A stretch of DNA of 64,000 nt from Pachyseris speciosa (lineage: Eukaryota > Cnidaria > Anthozoa > Scleractinia > Pachyseridae). Below the pieces are notes generated by a model. The model did no database searches. It was not told the origin of the DNA and saw nothing but the letters and a program-made list of their open reading frames with translations. Shown in pieces: positions 31,391 to 42,922 of the stretch. Position 1 is the stretch's first letter, and each line of letters begins with the position of its first letter. The translations under genes and the position numbers were made by a program. Where the stretch lies: contig JAEMWC010000007.1 of the NCBI GenBank assembly GCA_016490735.1, positions 778,501 through 842,500 of the forward strand, in the 5' to 3' direction.

Positions 31391-32200
31391 GTCAAGTTGC
31401 TCTGAATTTATGATTAAAGTTAATTTAAAACACTAACAGTCTGAAAGGAATTCTGGGAAGTCAGCATTTTTTTTGTAAAAGGACAATTATCAGTGTTCGG
31501 ACAGGACTCGAACCTACGAATCTTCGCTTTCTAATCCTCGCTTCTAACCACTAGACCAATTTTTAAAATATATAATTCATGCGCTTATTCTACGCCCTGT
31601 AGTAAGCATATATAATTACTCGCTAAAAATAATTTTAGAAAGGGAATGGAAAAGGTAGATCACCAAACCTTAACAAATAGCTAAGCATTTAAAATCAGAG
31701 CTTAGGCCTTATATTTGTAGATCAGTGATAGTCTCTGCAAGACTCTATGAAATATCCAGTTATACACCTTCCTGTCGTCTTGTTTTTCAGTGGTCTAGTG
31801 GTAAGTAGCAGTTCCTACTAGCAGTAGTTCCGGGTTCAAATCCAGTCCAAATAATAAGATTTTTTTTAAATTTGTTATTTTCTGAAATGTCCTGGGAAAC
31901 ACTGTTCTAAATTAACGATAATCGTAACTTCAAAGCAACTTGACAATTTACTAATTGCAAGGGATAGCATTTCACTATGGCGACCCACGGGAAGTTCGGA
32001 ACCGTAAAGTTTAATTCCTTTTGGACTTGCCTTGGCTCTGTCTTCCTGGTTTTATGTCTGGTTTTGGATTCGCATCAACTAGTCAACCTGAGAAGATGAG
32101 CTGTTTACAACTCTGTTTATCGTTTAATTTTCAAATTTGTGGCACCTTCCCGCCAGTATTTGTGAATATTTTACTTTAGATCGAGGATAACCCTGTAGAA
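31391..32200. other. Spacer with two tRNA-like segments
   Basis: At 31493-31560 (minus) TTGGTCTAGTGGTTAGAAGC and GGTTCGAGTCC, and at 31790-31850 (plus) GTGGTCTAGTGGTAAGTAGC and GGTTCAAATCC, have A and B box spacing. Neither folds into a full cloverleaf by eye and both are next to AT-rich tails, so SINE heads are more likely than tRNA genes. No protein gene is seen before 32201. Confidence 0.5.
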
Positions 32201-34165
32201 ATGCGTTCTCAGTGCTTTTATTCAGCGGTCCCGGCAAACTCGAAACTGGACTATTCGAAGCTCTGTCGTTTTTCAAGCGTAAGCGACAGTGAAGCTTTGG
32301 TTATCAAATCCACGACAGATGTTGTCACTTCGACTTCTCCGAAGCACACGCGGCGAAGGACGTTCACGACACTAAGAATCTCGCACAACGCGGGAACTAA
32401 TAGCTCGTTTGAACTGCACTTAAAGTCAGGAGATATTCACCCGAACCCTGGATCAGCTAAGGGAAAGGCTGTTGAATTTCTTTGCGGTGAATGCCTATGC
32501 AACGTTCGAAGTAATCAAGACGCCATATCATGTGTGGAGTGTCAAAGGCGGTTTCATGCAAAATGTATCAATATGGGGAAAGCGTCATTCAAATACTATC
32601 TCGAGAATCATAGCCTTCCTTGGACTTGTCTTTTCTGCTCTCTACCGAAGTTCAACGATTCTTTCTTCGAGCAACCCAGCGGCGATCTCGAACTATCGAG
32701 AAACAATTCGCAAGACGCTAAATTGAAAAGCGACGAGATTGTTGCTGTCGACTACCTCGAACAAACTGCCTCAAAACTTACCTTGGCACCTAAGGATCTA
32801 CGCGTCGCACATCTTAATATTCGCAGTATACGGAACAAGATGGAACAAGCTAAGGACATTGCAATATGTGTGTAACTTTGATATTATTGGCATCACTGAA
32901 ACACACCTGGATAAATCCGTGTTTGATAATGACCTAGAAATCGAAGATATTAAGATTTTCTGCCAACACAGAAATAAATGCAAAGGCGGTGGTTGCGTGA
33001 TCCATTGTTAAAACTACCTAAATGCCATTCACCGCAAAGATCTGAGCAACAAAGATCTAGAGGCTATTTGGGTTCAGGCTAAATTTCCGACAGCCAACGT
33101 CTTGTTGTCTGTCATGTATAGATCGGAGCTCGAATGCCCTAATTTCTTTGAGGATGCTTATGTAACACTTGAAAGGCATGGATGAAGACTGATCACATTA
33201 TCTTACTGGGCGATTTTAATTGTGATCTACTGAACAGTTTTGGCGAAACGGGGTCCGATATGCGGAGTAAGACACGAAAACTGCTCCATTTATTCAAACA
33301 GTTCGATTTGAAAAACATTGTCGAAGAACCTACTCGAGTAACACTTGAAACAAAGACATTGATTGATTTGATTGTTACCACCAAACCAGAACTGTTCAAC
33401 ATAAAACGTGTGTTACCGGTGGGAATCTTTGATCACAGCTTGGTTTATGCCACTCTAAAACTGAGACAATGACGTCCGCCTCCACGAATTATTACCATTA
33501 GCAATTTTAATAATTTTAGTATAGAGGAATTCCATGCAGAGCTGTCTTGTGTATCATTCCATGTAGCTGATGTCTTTGAGGATAAAGACGATGTACAATG
33601 GGCGTGGAGCTTGATATTCAAAATAAACACGCTCCATTTAAAAGAATCAAAATCCGCAGTAAAAGTGCCCCGTGGGTTACAAATGAAATAAAGTGAAAGA
33701 TGAATCACAGGTATAAGATTTTTAAGACCGCCGTGAACACCAAAGACGAAAATGCCTGGGCGAATTACAAGAAAGTCAGGAATGAAATAACCGGCGACCT
33801 AAGACGAGCAAAAAAGATATTCTTTTGTGAAAAGATAAATTCCGCGAAATCCACTGCTGCGTATTGGAAGGTACTCTCTAAAGCGGCGAATCCTAAGAGA
33901 AGACAGCATATTGGACCAATAAAGCGTGATGATAAAACGCTTGCTGTTCGTGACGACGAAAAGGCGAACCTGATGAACGCTTTCTCCGCAACTGTGGGAA
34001 TAGAGATTTCAAGAAACCCTAGTTGTACACGAATGGCAGTGTTGTTCCACTGGGGATCCTTCACAGGCCCACTCCCTTTGATCTCCATTGGAAATGTCAA
34101 CGTTGCATGGGTCTGTCACACAAGGCTACTGGGCATTACTATCGACAGCAAACTTACTTGGGCGA
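32201..34165 (+). pseudogene. CR1/L2-type LINE with internal reverse-transcriptase deletion
   Basis: ATG at 32201 opens 224 codons with LHLKSGDIHPNPG (a 2A-like remnant), a PHD-type finger (CGEC, CVECQRRFHAKC, WTCLFC), and RVAHLNIRSIRNKMEQ, the start of the endonuclease. Shifted frames continue with IIGITETHLD (32890), IILLGDFNCDLLNSFG (33190) and DHSLVYATLKL (33440), then the linker region (33700-34020). At about 34015-34090 the reading jumps from the linker to TRLLGITIDSKLTWASHL, a block from the far end of the reverse transcriptase. The fingers and palm, including the YADD-type site, are missing. The SINE at 34166 cuts off the rest. Confidence 0.85.
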
Positions 34166-34530
34166 GTCATCTTTTCGCAATTGCATAAATTGCATTCACA
34201 ACTGCGAGAATCATTCTTCATTTCCGCAGTTCGTATATGATTTATTTGATATATCAATCACACTCATTTCTTTCACGGGAACATATGAACCCGCATTTGA
34301 CGTGCTCCCAACGTCAGTGGCTTCATAGGTCAGTTGGTTAAAGCATCGCACGGGTATCGCGAGGTCACGGATTCAAACCCCGTTGAAGTCCTGTTTTTTT
34401 TTTTTTTTTTTTTTTTTTTCAGGCTTCTTTTCGCAATTGCATAAATTGTGTTCACAACTGCGAGGATCATTCTTCATTTGATTTCATTTCCGCAGTTCAT
34501 ATATGAGTTATTTCATATATAACTCACAGA
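34166..34530 (+). mobile_element. SINE with tRNA-like centre, copy 2
   Basis: Same structure as 27690-28020: body (CGCAATTGCATAAATTGC, TTCACAACTGCGAGAATC), tRNA-like unit at 34319-34391, a run of about 26 T, then the body again. It begins inside the LINE reading frame, so it inserted after, or ended, that LINE copy. Confidence 0.78.
34319..34391 (+). tRNA. tRNA-like unit in SINE copy 2
   Basis: GGCTTCATAGGTCAGTTGG is the A-box part; the B box is GATTCAAACCC (first base changed). One base shorter than copy 1 in the anticodon arm (CACGGGTATCGCG). Loss of the D-stem C and the B-box G argues for a non-functional relic. Confidence 0.5.
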
Positions 34531-34599
34531 GGAGATTATGTTGGATGTTGGGCTCAAGTATACAAGTATTGATTATTATCATTATCATTATCATTATTA

Positions 34600-35855
34600 T
34601 TAGGATATTTAACAATTATTCTACGAGGGCGCTGGATATGAAGTGATAAATAACCAACGAGGTGGAACTCAAAGAAAGAGAAAACTGAAAAGGAAACATG
34701 ACTAAACAAAAAAGGGCGCGAAAACCTTTCGGTGTGTTGCACCGTTTCCGAGCAAAGTTGAATGAATTCAATGGAACTATCCGAGAATGACGATGAAGCT
34801 CTCGTTTAGGGTCCCTTTTGGAAAAAAGTGCAGAGTTTGTTTGCTCTGAATGGTTTTAAATGGTCCGTAGTTTGTTGAGAATATCCAATCATTGCTCAGT
34901 GAGGGAGGACCGGCTTTCACGAAGATGTACGAACCGAAGGAAGCGAATTTGTAATCCACAAAAACAACAGCACCATGGGCGAATTTCATCGAAATGAAGA
35001 CACAATTTCAATCAATTTTGATGGACTGGAACATTGTCTCACCAGACCTGGTCGGGAACAAGATATATAAGGAATAAGCAAGACAAAAGTCCAGGTTATG
35101 TTTCAAGAAATGACTTATGGAAATTTGTCTTGATGCGTGGAATAAAAGCTGGAACCGCGGTTGAACAGAATAGCAAAAACAACAAGAACGGCGATTCTTC
35201 TCATCTTTTACAAAACATCATATCTGTAACCGGTAAGTTTGAAGCTGGTGATTGATGCGTTACATCGAGTGCAGGTCAGAACATTTTTAACGTGAGTTAA
35301 TTTTTTCTAAAGGGTTACTGATCACTGGAAAGATTTTCAATAGTGGATTATTGCTGCAAGTTTTAGCTGAAGGTCTTGTTTGTTCAGTTTATCATGTATA
35401 GACTGGTCTGTGAGCATAATTACAGATTGGTGACGTCGATACTTGTTGTTGAATGCAGATTTTCAATTTCGTTTAGTTGAGTTAAAAAACTCTTTCGGTA
35501 TCTCTGTAAATAAAAGAGCGTTTGGCTATTTGCTAAACATGAACAGCCTGGAAATTTTCTTAGCGCCGCAAGAAATTTTTTAAACACGATCCCAGCACTG
35601 TTTCTTGTCGTTCTAAAACACTCAGCAATGAATTCTATTTGTATTTCGGTTCCAGTTTCGAAATCTCCACTCGTTAATTCCGCTGTGAGACGACTAATTC
35701 TTTAATGGCTGCCGTTTCGAGGGAAAATTTTATTGAGCTTTCTCTGTTTCCTGAAGCGTTTATTGACAATGTAAGGTCGTGCAGGCATATGAGCTCAGAG
35801 CCTGTGCCCGGCTAGCCAATGAAAATGCTGGAAATCTGATATCCGTAGTTCAGTT
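34600..35855 (-). repeat. Right arm of the 1.27-kb inverted repeat pair
   Basis: Partner of 24897-26170. It begins with the GGATATTTAACAATTATTCT terminus and ends at TGCTGGAAATCTGATATCCG. A minus-strand frame at 34989-34777 has 70 codons without motif. The pair spans about 8.4 kb of nested insertions. Confidence 0.88.
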
Positions 35856-35857
35856 TT

Positions 35858-36030
35858 TAATAATATTAATTATTGGGCAACACCGTCGTCCTCATCTTAC
35901 GTACGCGCCCACGAGCAATACCACTAGCCATGATTACTATGAGAAAAACAATTCACAGGTTCCTATAGGTATGGTGCTCAGCTTAGCGGCCCTTCGGTCC
36001 ACAGGAGCTCCGCTAAAAAGTTATAAGATC
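35858..36030 (+). repeat. CGTCGTC / GCTCCGC end repeat, copy 2
   Basis: Direct copy of 31195-31390: AATTATTGGGCAACACCGTC, GTACGCGCCCACGAGCAATA, GTTCCTATAGGTATGGTGCT and GGAGCTCCGC. It directly abuts the 1.27-kb arm. Confidence 0.78.
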
Positions 36031-38224
36031 TGAAATTCTACCTCGCTAATTCTTTATTTGTAGAAGTTGTAAAATTTGATCGATTTTTTTTCTCTCTTTC
36101 TATCTTCCACAATCATATGTTTTAGAATCATTTCGCCTTGGGAGGAAGCCTAAGTTTTGCATGAAAACATATTCACTGCCAAATTGTAGCCTGTAAATAT
36201 AGTGCAAAACGCAGGATTACCGGAAAACCGTAATACAAATCAAAGTCCCTACGAAGCGAAATTTGTTTCTTGCACCTCAAATTTTGGAATTTTGAGTTTC
36301 AAGGAGTAAACTATAAAATTAGCGCGAAACAAAATTAGCTTCATAGGCACTTTAAGGAAAAACAATTATACGGACTTAACGAGCGTTTAAAGCTCTTACG
36401 TCGAAGAATTATTGATAATTCAATTAAACTAATAGAATGACGCCACGTCTGACTTTTCTCATTTAAGGCTAAAACAACTTCTCTTTTGAAACGTTACCTT
36501 TATTGCGGAGCTGCGTGCGCTGAAGGTGAGCACGTGGAGTACCATGGGTAAAAAATATGGCAACCTATTTTTTTTTTTTGTACGACGACCGTAAACTTAA
36601 ATTTTATTGTAAAACAAAACTTAAACTCAAGGGAACAAAAAGCTAATCAGTAAAATGCATGTGCATGTCTCAAAATCTAACAAAAAGTTGTTTCTTTTGT
36701 AATTTAAAAGTTTTTATGGTCAAATATAGCATTTAAACAAAGAAAAGAATAAACAAGACCAACACAATATAAATTACTTAATACGCTAACAATAAGCATT
36801 TACTTAGAAGAAAATAACTTACAGTCACAGTTTACACGATCTACACTACGATCTTTTTCGATGAACTACTTGAATTACATTACAGTTACAATTAAATAAA
36901 CAGATAGAGGAATATGCCTTGGATATAGTTGTAACTTTGTTTTATAATTAATTCGCTAACATGTTGCGCAGGCTTCTTCCACTTTTCATTGGGTTTTTTA
37001 AGTTTGTCCCGCTTTGCTGCTCTTGTTTTTCAATCTGGTGAACTGCCCTGGTCTTCACTTTGAAAACTTGTAACGATGGATTTACGCCATTTAGTTTGCA
37101 TTTATAGATATATGATTGCATCTGGAAGTTGTTTGGACTCAAGAACGTTTGTTGTTGTTGTTGTTTTTCCCAAACGTTTGTTATCCATTAGTTCATCTGG
37201 ATCGTAAAACTCTTCATTTTTCCTGCTGCTCCCCAATTTTCAAAACGTAATTAGCTGAAGAAAAGCTATGTGAGGTTGCTCGATGCCAGTTAGCAACAAA
37301 ATAATCGAACAGCTCCCCTTTAAGGGAGCGAAATGCTCAAGTCGTTTAATTTTGTAAAGTTATTCCAGCATTGTAAAAATAATCATGCAGCTCCGCTTTT
37401 AGCTAGAGAAATACTTGTGCGATTTAATATTGCAAGGTTGTTATAGTGTTGGCTTCGCTGCTGTGTAACTGGATGATGTTTTGCCGCCGAGAATCTTTAA
37501 TTTAAAACCCTTGTAGGTGGGAAGTAACAATAACAGTATCAAGGTATGGTAGGATTAGGATATGCTTAGCTAAGCAACGAATTTGTGAGAAATGGCTGTA
37601 TTATACAGCTCTGCGTTCCGAGTGATTGCAGACTGATCTCAAAACAATCAGGTTTGTACTCTTTGTTGTCTTTTCTACCAACATTTATTTGAAAATTGCG
37701 TTTTAATTTGTCTAGCTTACTGCGTGATATGTTTGCTACTTATTCTTATACTTATCCAATACTTCATTTGGATCCCAAAACTCTTCGTTTTCATCTTCGC
37801 TCGTTTGGGGAGGGGGGGGGGGGGGGACTTTTTCAGGAGACCGTGGGCGGCTTTAGTTTTCGGGAAACTATCGAGGTTTGTCTCAAAGAACAAGTACAAA
37901 TATAGCAAATATCAGATGTCACCAAGCTTTCTCCAACATTGAAAATTTTATCTGCTTTATTTCTATTCTCCCCTTAGTCCTATCCTTACTCCCTCCCTTA
38001 CCGTTCTAACATTTATCGTTCAGTTTCGTGCTCCATTTCCCGTATGCATCCTGCTTTAACTCTCTCGGAAAGAAGAGAACTACTACTCAGATAGTTCTTT
38101 GTTCAGGAATTGTCGCGCTCGGGATCGCGGAAATTTCCCTTCCCTTTAAAACGCAAAAAAAAAAAAAACAACGACAACAACAACAACAACAGCACTTTGA
38201 AGTTACGAAACAATATCACACATA
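36031..38224. other. No gene recognised
   Basis: AT-rich, with a short G homopolymer (37802-37827 region) and ORFs of 63-72 codons without motifs. No EGF, FReD or transposon protein was read on either strand, although an intron of the minus-strand extracellular gene could run through here. Confidence 0.45.
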
Positions 38225-39500
38225 CTAGCGGAGCCCCATACTAATAGGAACCCGTGATCTGCTTTTCTCATTGTAATCATGGCTAGCGGTATTGCTCGTG
38301 CGCGTCACCGCACGACGACGACGACTTTGCCCAATAATTAATAATATTCTAATAAGAATAATAAGAATAATAAGAATAATAAGAATTATTATTCTTATTA
38401 TCCAACATGGGGGCCACATTCCAGCTGAAAAGCTAGTTTACAGCGTACATCTTTAATTTTGCACATCCATTTTGGGCATCCGCTGACCAGCATTACGTAA
38501 CCATATCGTATGCTCGAGTTTAGAGCTCATCGAGGTTTTTGATTGGATCGCAGGGTCAAGCCAGGCTAACTTAACCAAAACGAGGCTTAATTTTTCGCGC
38601 GCTTTCTGAGGCTCGTAATTTCATATTCAGTTGGTTTCTTCATTTTGACCAAAAAAAAAACTTCATCTTCTTCAAAGTTTGTCTTTTAATTCACGTAAAA
38701 GGCATAAAGATCAAGATATAGTTAACAGATACTCCGGAAGGTAAATTTTCAAGTGACAAAAAGGAAGAGCAAAGGATTTGTCTCACGAAACGCTTAAAAC
38801 TTGGATCGACTTGCATGACGCCCGGATTGTGTCGTTGAAAAACAAATGATTCAACGCTTGAAGGGCTTTCACTTTACCGCGGTATCTTGCAGCTCACCAA
38901 GAAAGGTCAGTTCACAGTTCGCCGGCATTAATGGAAGGAACGAGTAGCTCAAAGTTAGTGGAAGGAGTTCTTTCTTTGAACAAACCGTTTGCTATTTTTT
39001 CCACATGCGTGTTTTAACTAAAGTGGATTAGTATTTTCAAGTGGTACCAACCTCTACAAAACAGGTGACTGAATTAAAAAAATGAAGCTCAAAATTTGCT
39101 TTAATCGTTGTTACTTTTGTTCAGGAATGAAATTAATATTTTTCTCTCGACTGGATATTAATAACAGTTAACACTACTCGTTTTGTAAGCAAAGAAGCAG
39201 TTGGATTGTTTGTTTGTTTTGCTTTCAAGCGAACGAGTGTTTTTACTCCATTTGGCTGACTGTTTTCAGTGTTTTTCGACGTCGGGGCCTCAACAGCGTT
39301 AAAAATGCTTTTGCCCTTATCTTATTAACACGTAATCGCAATGAGTTCTGGTAGAACTTAAGCATTCAGCCCAGGCTAAACGATCAAAGACTTCATCCAA
39401 CATCGTGTTTGACCGAGCCGCCTCTCTCAACTTTGCATTGAAATGGCTTTCCATGTTTAATCCAGATCAAACATTTTCATCCAACATTTCGCTCTATGAA
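38225..39500 (-). repeat. Dispersed repeat, copy 3 (inverted) with end repeat
   Basis: 38225-38345 is the inverted GCTCCGC end repeat, followed by an (ATA/AAT)n stretch. 38430-39060 is the inverted 650-bp repeat (GCATCCGCTGACCAGCATTA, AAAACGAGGCTTAATTTTTC). 39240-39420 matches the complement of 30010-30240. Copy 3 is thus the inverted equivalent of about 30010-31390, and a head-to-head junction with a plus-oriented piece follows near 39540. Confidence 0.8.
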
Positions 39501-40574
39501 CAAATGTTTGATCGTTTAGCCAACCCAACCAAGAAAATGCACTGTCAGTAGAAAGCAAACCAAATGAAGCACATAAAGTCAAATTTCATCGATAACACGC
39601 AAAAATCGTCCTTTGTATTCGCTTTGTGTATTGGTCAAACATTGCTTGTTTCCGTACTAGCAAAGGTTTCTCTCCGGCAGAGACCTGTACTAGCAGGGAA
39701 ATTGTTTGTCGGCTAGTCATCGAACGTTATGTTTGTCAAACACAATGTATTTGTCGGCTAGTCATCCAACGTCATGTTTGTCAAACACAATATATGTTCA
39801 GGAAAATGTTTGATCGTTTAGCCGATGCTTGAGACAAGTATTACGGTTTGTGTTTTGCGGGAAGAGGACAATTTCAGCAACTTCTGAAAATACAAGTGAT
39901 ATTAATCCTTAATTTTCCTCGGCCCCATGCGATTACCTAACAATGGGTTTGTTTTTCTTTTTCTCTTTTCTGCGAAATTTAAGCTTACGTCAAAATTGCC
40001 ACGAAATATATCTTTTAAAGTTACTTTCCCACCGTGTCCAAAGAAACCTACGAATCCACGCATCGTAATTTTTTTTCTTGTAATTTTGACTGCTCTAAGC
40101 GATCAGGTTCCTACTCTACGGACCGTCTCTACGGACCGTTATGTCAAAATTTAAAATTGCTTTGCAATTTATGGAACTTACTGCGGGGTATCTTTTGCTA
40201 CTTGTCCAATTTCTCGACAACAAACTTTCGCAGCATACTTTGTTTCCTTGCAATGTTTTGTTGTTTTTTGGTTTTCGAACTGCTACCAATATCTGTTGAC
40301 TGCTCTAAACTATCAGCTCTTGGTACCACGGACATTTATGTCAAAACTGCTTAGTAGTTTTTCGACTGCTTACTACAAGCTTACTTGTCTGCTTTCTTCA
40401 CCTTCTCCAAGAATCTTCGCACAAACGTAGGCGTAGTGCATTGTCTTTTTGTTTGTTTGTTTGTTTTGTTTTGTTTTAATGTTTTGAGCTTTTTGAACCA
40501 CAGTCAATATTCTGTTGAGTGCCCTAAACACAAAATATTGGTACAAGGAAAGCCATGCGAAGTTGCTCAATACC
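39501..40574. repeat. Repeat mosaic with the unoccupied Penelope target and CTGCTCTAAAC units
   Basis: 39570-39605 reads AGTCAAATTTCATCGATAAC then ACGCAAAAATCGTCC, an uninterrupted relative of the sequence duplicated around the Penelope-like element. From 40080, GACTGCTCTAAAC-type units recur (40088, 40300, 40520 and again at 49310), each preceded by a run of GTTTTGTTGTTTT. No protein motif. Confidence 0.65.
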
Positions 40575-40920
40575 GGGCGCGATCCATTTGGTCAAGAAGT
40601 CCGGAATTTTCGTTTCAGAGGTAAATGGAACGGTAATTTCCGGAAAGTTCATCTCGAAAATTTGGGTCAACCTCTCGAGGTTGTCAATTTCCCAAAATAT
40701 CGGAATTACCAGAAATTTTCTGTTCCATTTGGCATTTCATTTCGGTGAGACGCTCGGCTCCCCCAGTTTCATTTGCTGTCAGATGTCGAAGGCAAGATGG
40801 CGGAATCTGCGTTTGCCAATGTTACGAGACCGGTTTACTGAAGTGGAAAAAAACGTTCCATTTGACACCTGAGTATTTCGGAAATTCAAACCGAAAGATT
40901 TGCCCAAATGGATCGCGCCC
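40575..40920. mobile_element. 346-bp MITE with 17-bp ends and ACC target duplication
   Basis: GGGCGCGATCCATTTGG at 40575 is mirrored by CCAAATGGATCGCGCCC ending at 40920. Flanks read TCAATACC on the left and ACCAGTAA on the right, a 3-bp ACC duplication. The related sequence at 27455-27480 (minus strand) reads GCTCAATACCAGTCAAG with no insert, the expected empty site. The interior has no ORF of interest. Confidence 0.85.
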
Positions 40921-40944
40921 ACCAGTAAATAAAATAATAACCGA

Positions 40945-40981
40945 GGAGCTCCGCTTTTAGGCTTGGCTAAATCTATATATT
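40945..40981 (-). repeat. 36-nt inverted repeat end (partner 27398-27434)
   Basis: GGAGCTCCGCTTTTAGGCTT then GGCTAAATCTATATATT, the mirror of the left end. The EGF exon at 41009 lies only 28 bp beyond, so this repeat end closes the nested region just downstream of host-like coding sequence. Confidence 0.85.
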
Positions 40982-41008
40982 TACGGCTGGACTAATAATC
41001 GTAGTTAC

Positions 41009-41131
41009 CAATGCATGTTGTTCCATTGCTGATGAATCCTGAGGTGCAGGTACAGTTGTAGGACCCCACAGTGTTAGTACACACAGAATTGACGTCACAA
41101 TCATGGGTATTGTATGCGCATTCGTCAGTAT
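41009..41131 (-). CDS. EGF-like (calcium-binding type) exon
   Basis: A 123-nt exon bounded by ATAAG before 41131 and the donor GTAACT after 41009. It encodes TDECAYNTHDCDVNSVCTNT then VGSYNCTCTSGFISNGTTC, with six Cys and the D.DEC ... C.NT.GSY.C pattern of cbEGF modules (extracellular, Ca-binding). It has the same length and phase as the exons at 42282, 51625 and 51906, so these are repeats of one module. The frame is open throughout. It is likely part of a minus-strand secreted or membrane protein; partner exons outside cannot be confirmed. Confidence 0.85.
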
Positions 41132-42281
41132 CTTATAGAGACAGAAAAAATGCCAGGTTAAACGATACAACGCCATGTTAAATTAGTAATTACAATGAGT
41201 AGTGAATTGTTCCACAACAAGAATAACTTATATTCAAACAATTCTAAAACATTTTTTTTGTACATCTTGCAAGTAGATAACAAAAATAAAATAGTAAGAA
41301 GGATAGTAAAACTAAACAAATAAATAAATAAATGTATACATGTTAGTAAGTAATAAAGATAAATAGGGTCAGTTCCAATGGATATAGAACCTAATATAGT
41401 TAACTATATGTTCCCGTGTATGCGTATGACAATCTATACATTTTATTCGCCGGTTCTCCAGAAATTTAATGATTTTACCATTTAATGCGAGTAATTTTAT
41501 CACATAAACAGAGCTACCTGGGCAAAAACTTGACAAGAAAGCATTTAACTAGTTTCTCGTATTCACTGACGTGCGTTCTCAGTAAAATATAAATTTGTTT
41601 CGACTTGGCACTCGTTGTTTCTTTTTGTTGTTGTTGTTTATCTTTTTTATTTTTTGTTGGTCAAAGAAGGAAGCTTTAATTTCCAGGGCTCAGCTTAAGC
41701 TAACCTAAAGCAAAAAGCTCGGAATTTTGCACACGTTTAGTTTCCTGCACAGCCTGTGTTTATTTGTAGGTTACAAAGGCGACGGGCTGAGCAGTAACCG
41801 CAACAAAATAAATAAAACATCAAAAGAATCAAAATCAGCGATAGTCGGGGCGCTCAGCTACTTGATTGCCTGTTTTCATTTACTTATAATGAAAGTAAGA
41901 GCTTTTATACTCTTTGTTGATTTTATTACGCCGATCAGATCACCAGTTTGATCCAACGTATACCAGCAGGATTATTGTCCACGGTTGCTTGAAAATTTGA
42001 TATTTACTGAAAGTAACGTTATTCGTAAATAAGTAACTGTGCTTATAGTGAATGCAAAAATTATACTTCAAAGAAAAGCAAGATGCAGATCAGATACAAC
42101 TGATTAAATTACACTGTTAAAAAAACGAAAAAGAACTTCATCAGGAAATTCATTATTTTTGATATTCTAATTAGATACAGAAAGCTTAATAGCACCCCAA
42201 GACACTTTATAAAGTGCCAAGGTGTGTCATATGAATTACCCTTACTGCATTTGGTTTTTAATAGAAAGAAAGTATAGTTAC
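41132..42281. other. Probable intron between two EGF exons
   Basis: 1.15 kb between EGF exons of matching phase, with only AT-rich DNA and small ORFs. No transposon protein was read. Confidence 0.55.
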
Positions 42282-42404
42282 CACAACATGTTTTTCCATT
42301 CCCTGAGTATCCATGTTTGCAAGTGCACAGATACGATCCCACAGTATTATTGCATACAGCAGTGATGTCACAGTCATGTGTACCGGTTGCACACTCGTCT
42401 ATTT
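42282..42404 (-). CDS. EGF-like (calcium-binding type) exon
   Basis: A 123-nt exon between a CGACAG acceptor (before 42404) and a GTAACT donor (after 42282). It encodes EIDECATGTHDCDITAVCNN then TVGSYLCTCKHGYSGNGKTC, a complete six-Cys cbEGF module with no disruption. Same strand and phase as the 41009 exon, so the two can be spliced in frame. No signal peptide or membrane segment is visible nearby. Confidence 0.88.
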
Positions 42405-42556
42405 CTGTCGGAAGAAAAAACAAATGCAACAAGCCAACTTTAATCTATTTTAGAAGTTCATTTTAAAAGGGGTTGCAACAGTGTTATCACACGTGTACTA
42501 GCAACACTCTCTTGTCGTTTACGAGGTACTAATCAAGCATTTTGGAATTTTCGCAG

Positions 42557-42922
42557 TCTCAGCAGCTGATGGTTGCCACTGTTGATGTCAATGCAGTTGG
42601 TTTGGGTGCTGACATTCTCTACCAGTCCTACTTTGTCTGCCTAAAAGAGACCTCACAAAGCACCGTTATTGAGTACGAGAAAAGTCAAGGTACAACAGAA
42701 AATGGTGACGTGTACCTGACAATGATTGACAGAGATAACCCTTTATTTGTTCGCTTTTATTCATTCGGGAATGGAGAGAAGTCTTTGGACATAGTTGACC
42801 CACATATCATCTCTCGTCACCTGACCAAAGCTAACTGCAGGGGAGACACTGTCCTTGATAAACAAACAAACAAACAAACATGTGTGTGCAGCACTGCCAC
42901 GAATTATGCGATCCTACCCAAG
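42557..42922 (+). CDS. Unrecognised 122-codon exon, plus strand
   Basis: Preceded by TTTGGAATTTTCGCAG (acceptor) and followed by AAG/GTAATC (donor). The 366 nt are open in phase 0 and read SQQLMVATVDVNAVGLGADI, LYQSYFVCLKETSQSTVIEY, VYLTMIDRDNPLFVRFYSFG and DIVDPHIISRHLTKANCRGD. A short (CAAA)n-type run gives DKQTNKQT near the end. Composition is like a folded soluble domain and there is no low complexity otherwise. I do not recognise the family. It starts only 153 bp from the EGF exon on the other strand, so it is either a separate gene in an intron or a retroposed exon. A lack of neighbours on the plus strand lowers confidence. Confidence 0.55.

Noticed and set aside
36948..37142. 64-codon minus-strand ORF in the 36-38 kb gap
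   Set aside because: No motif, no splice context, and length expected by chance.
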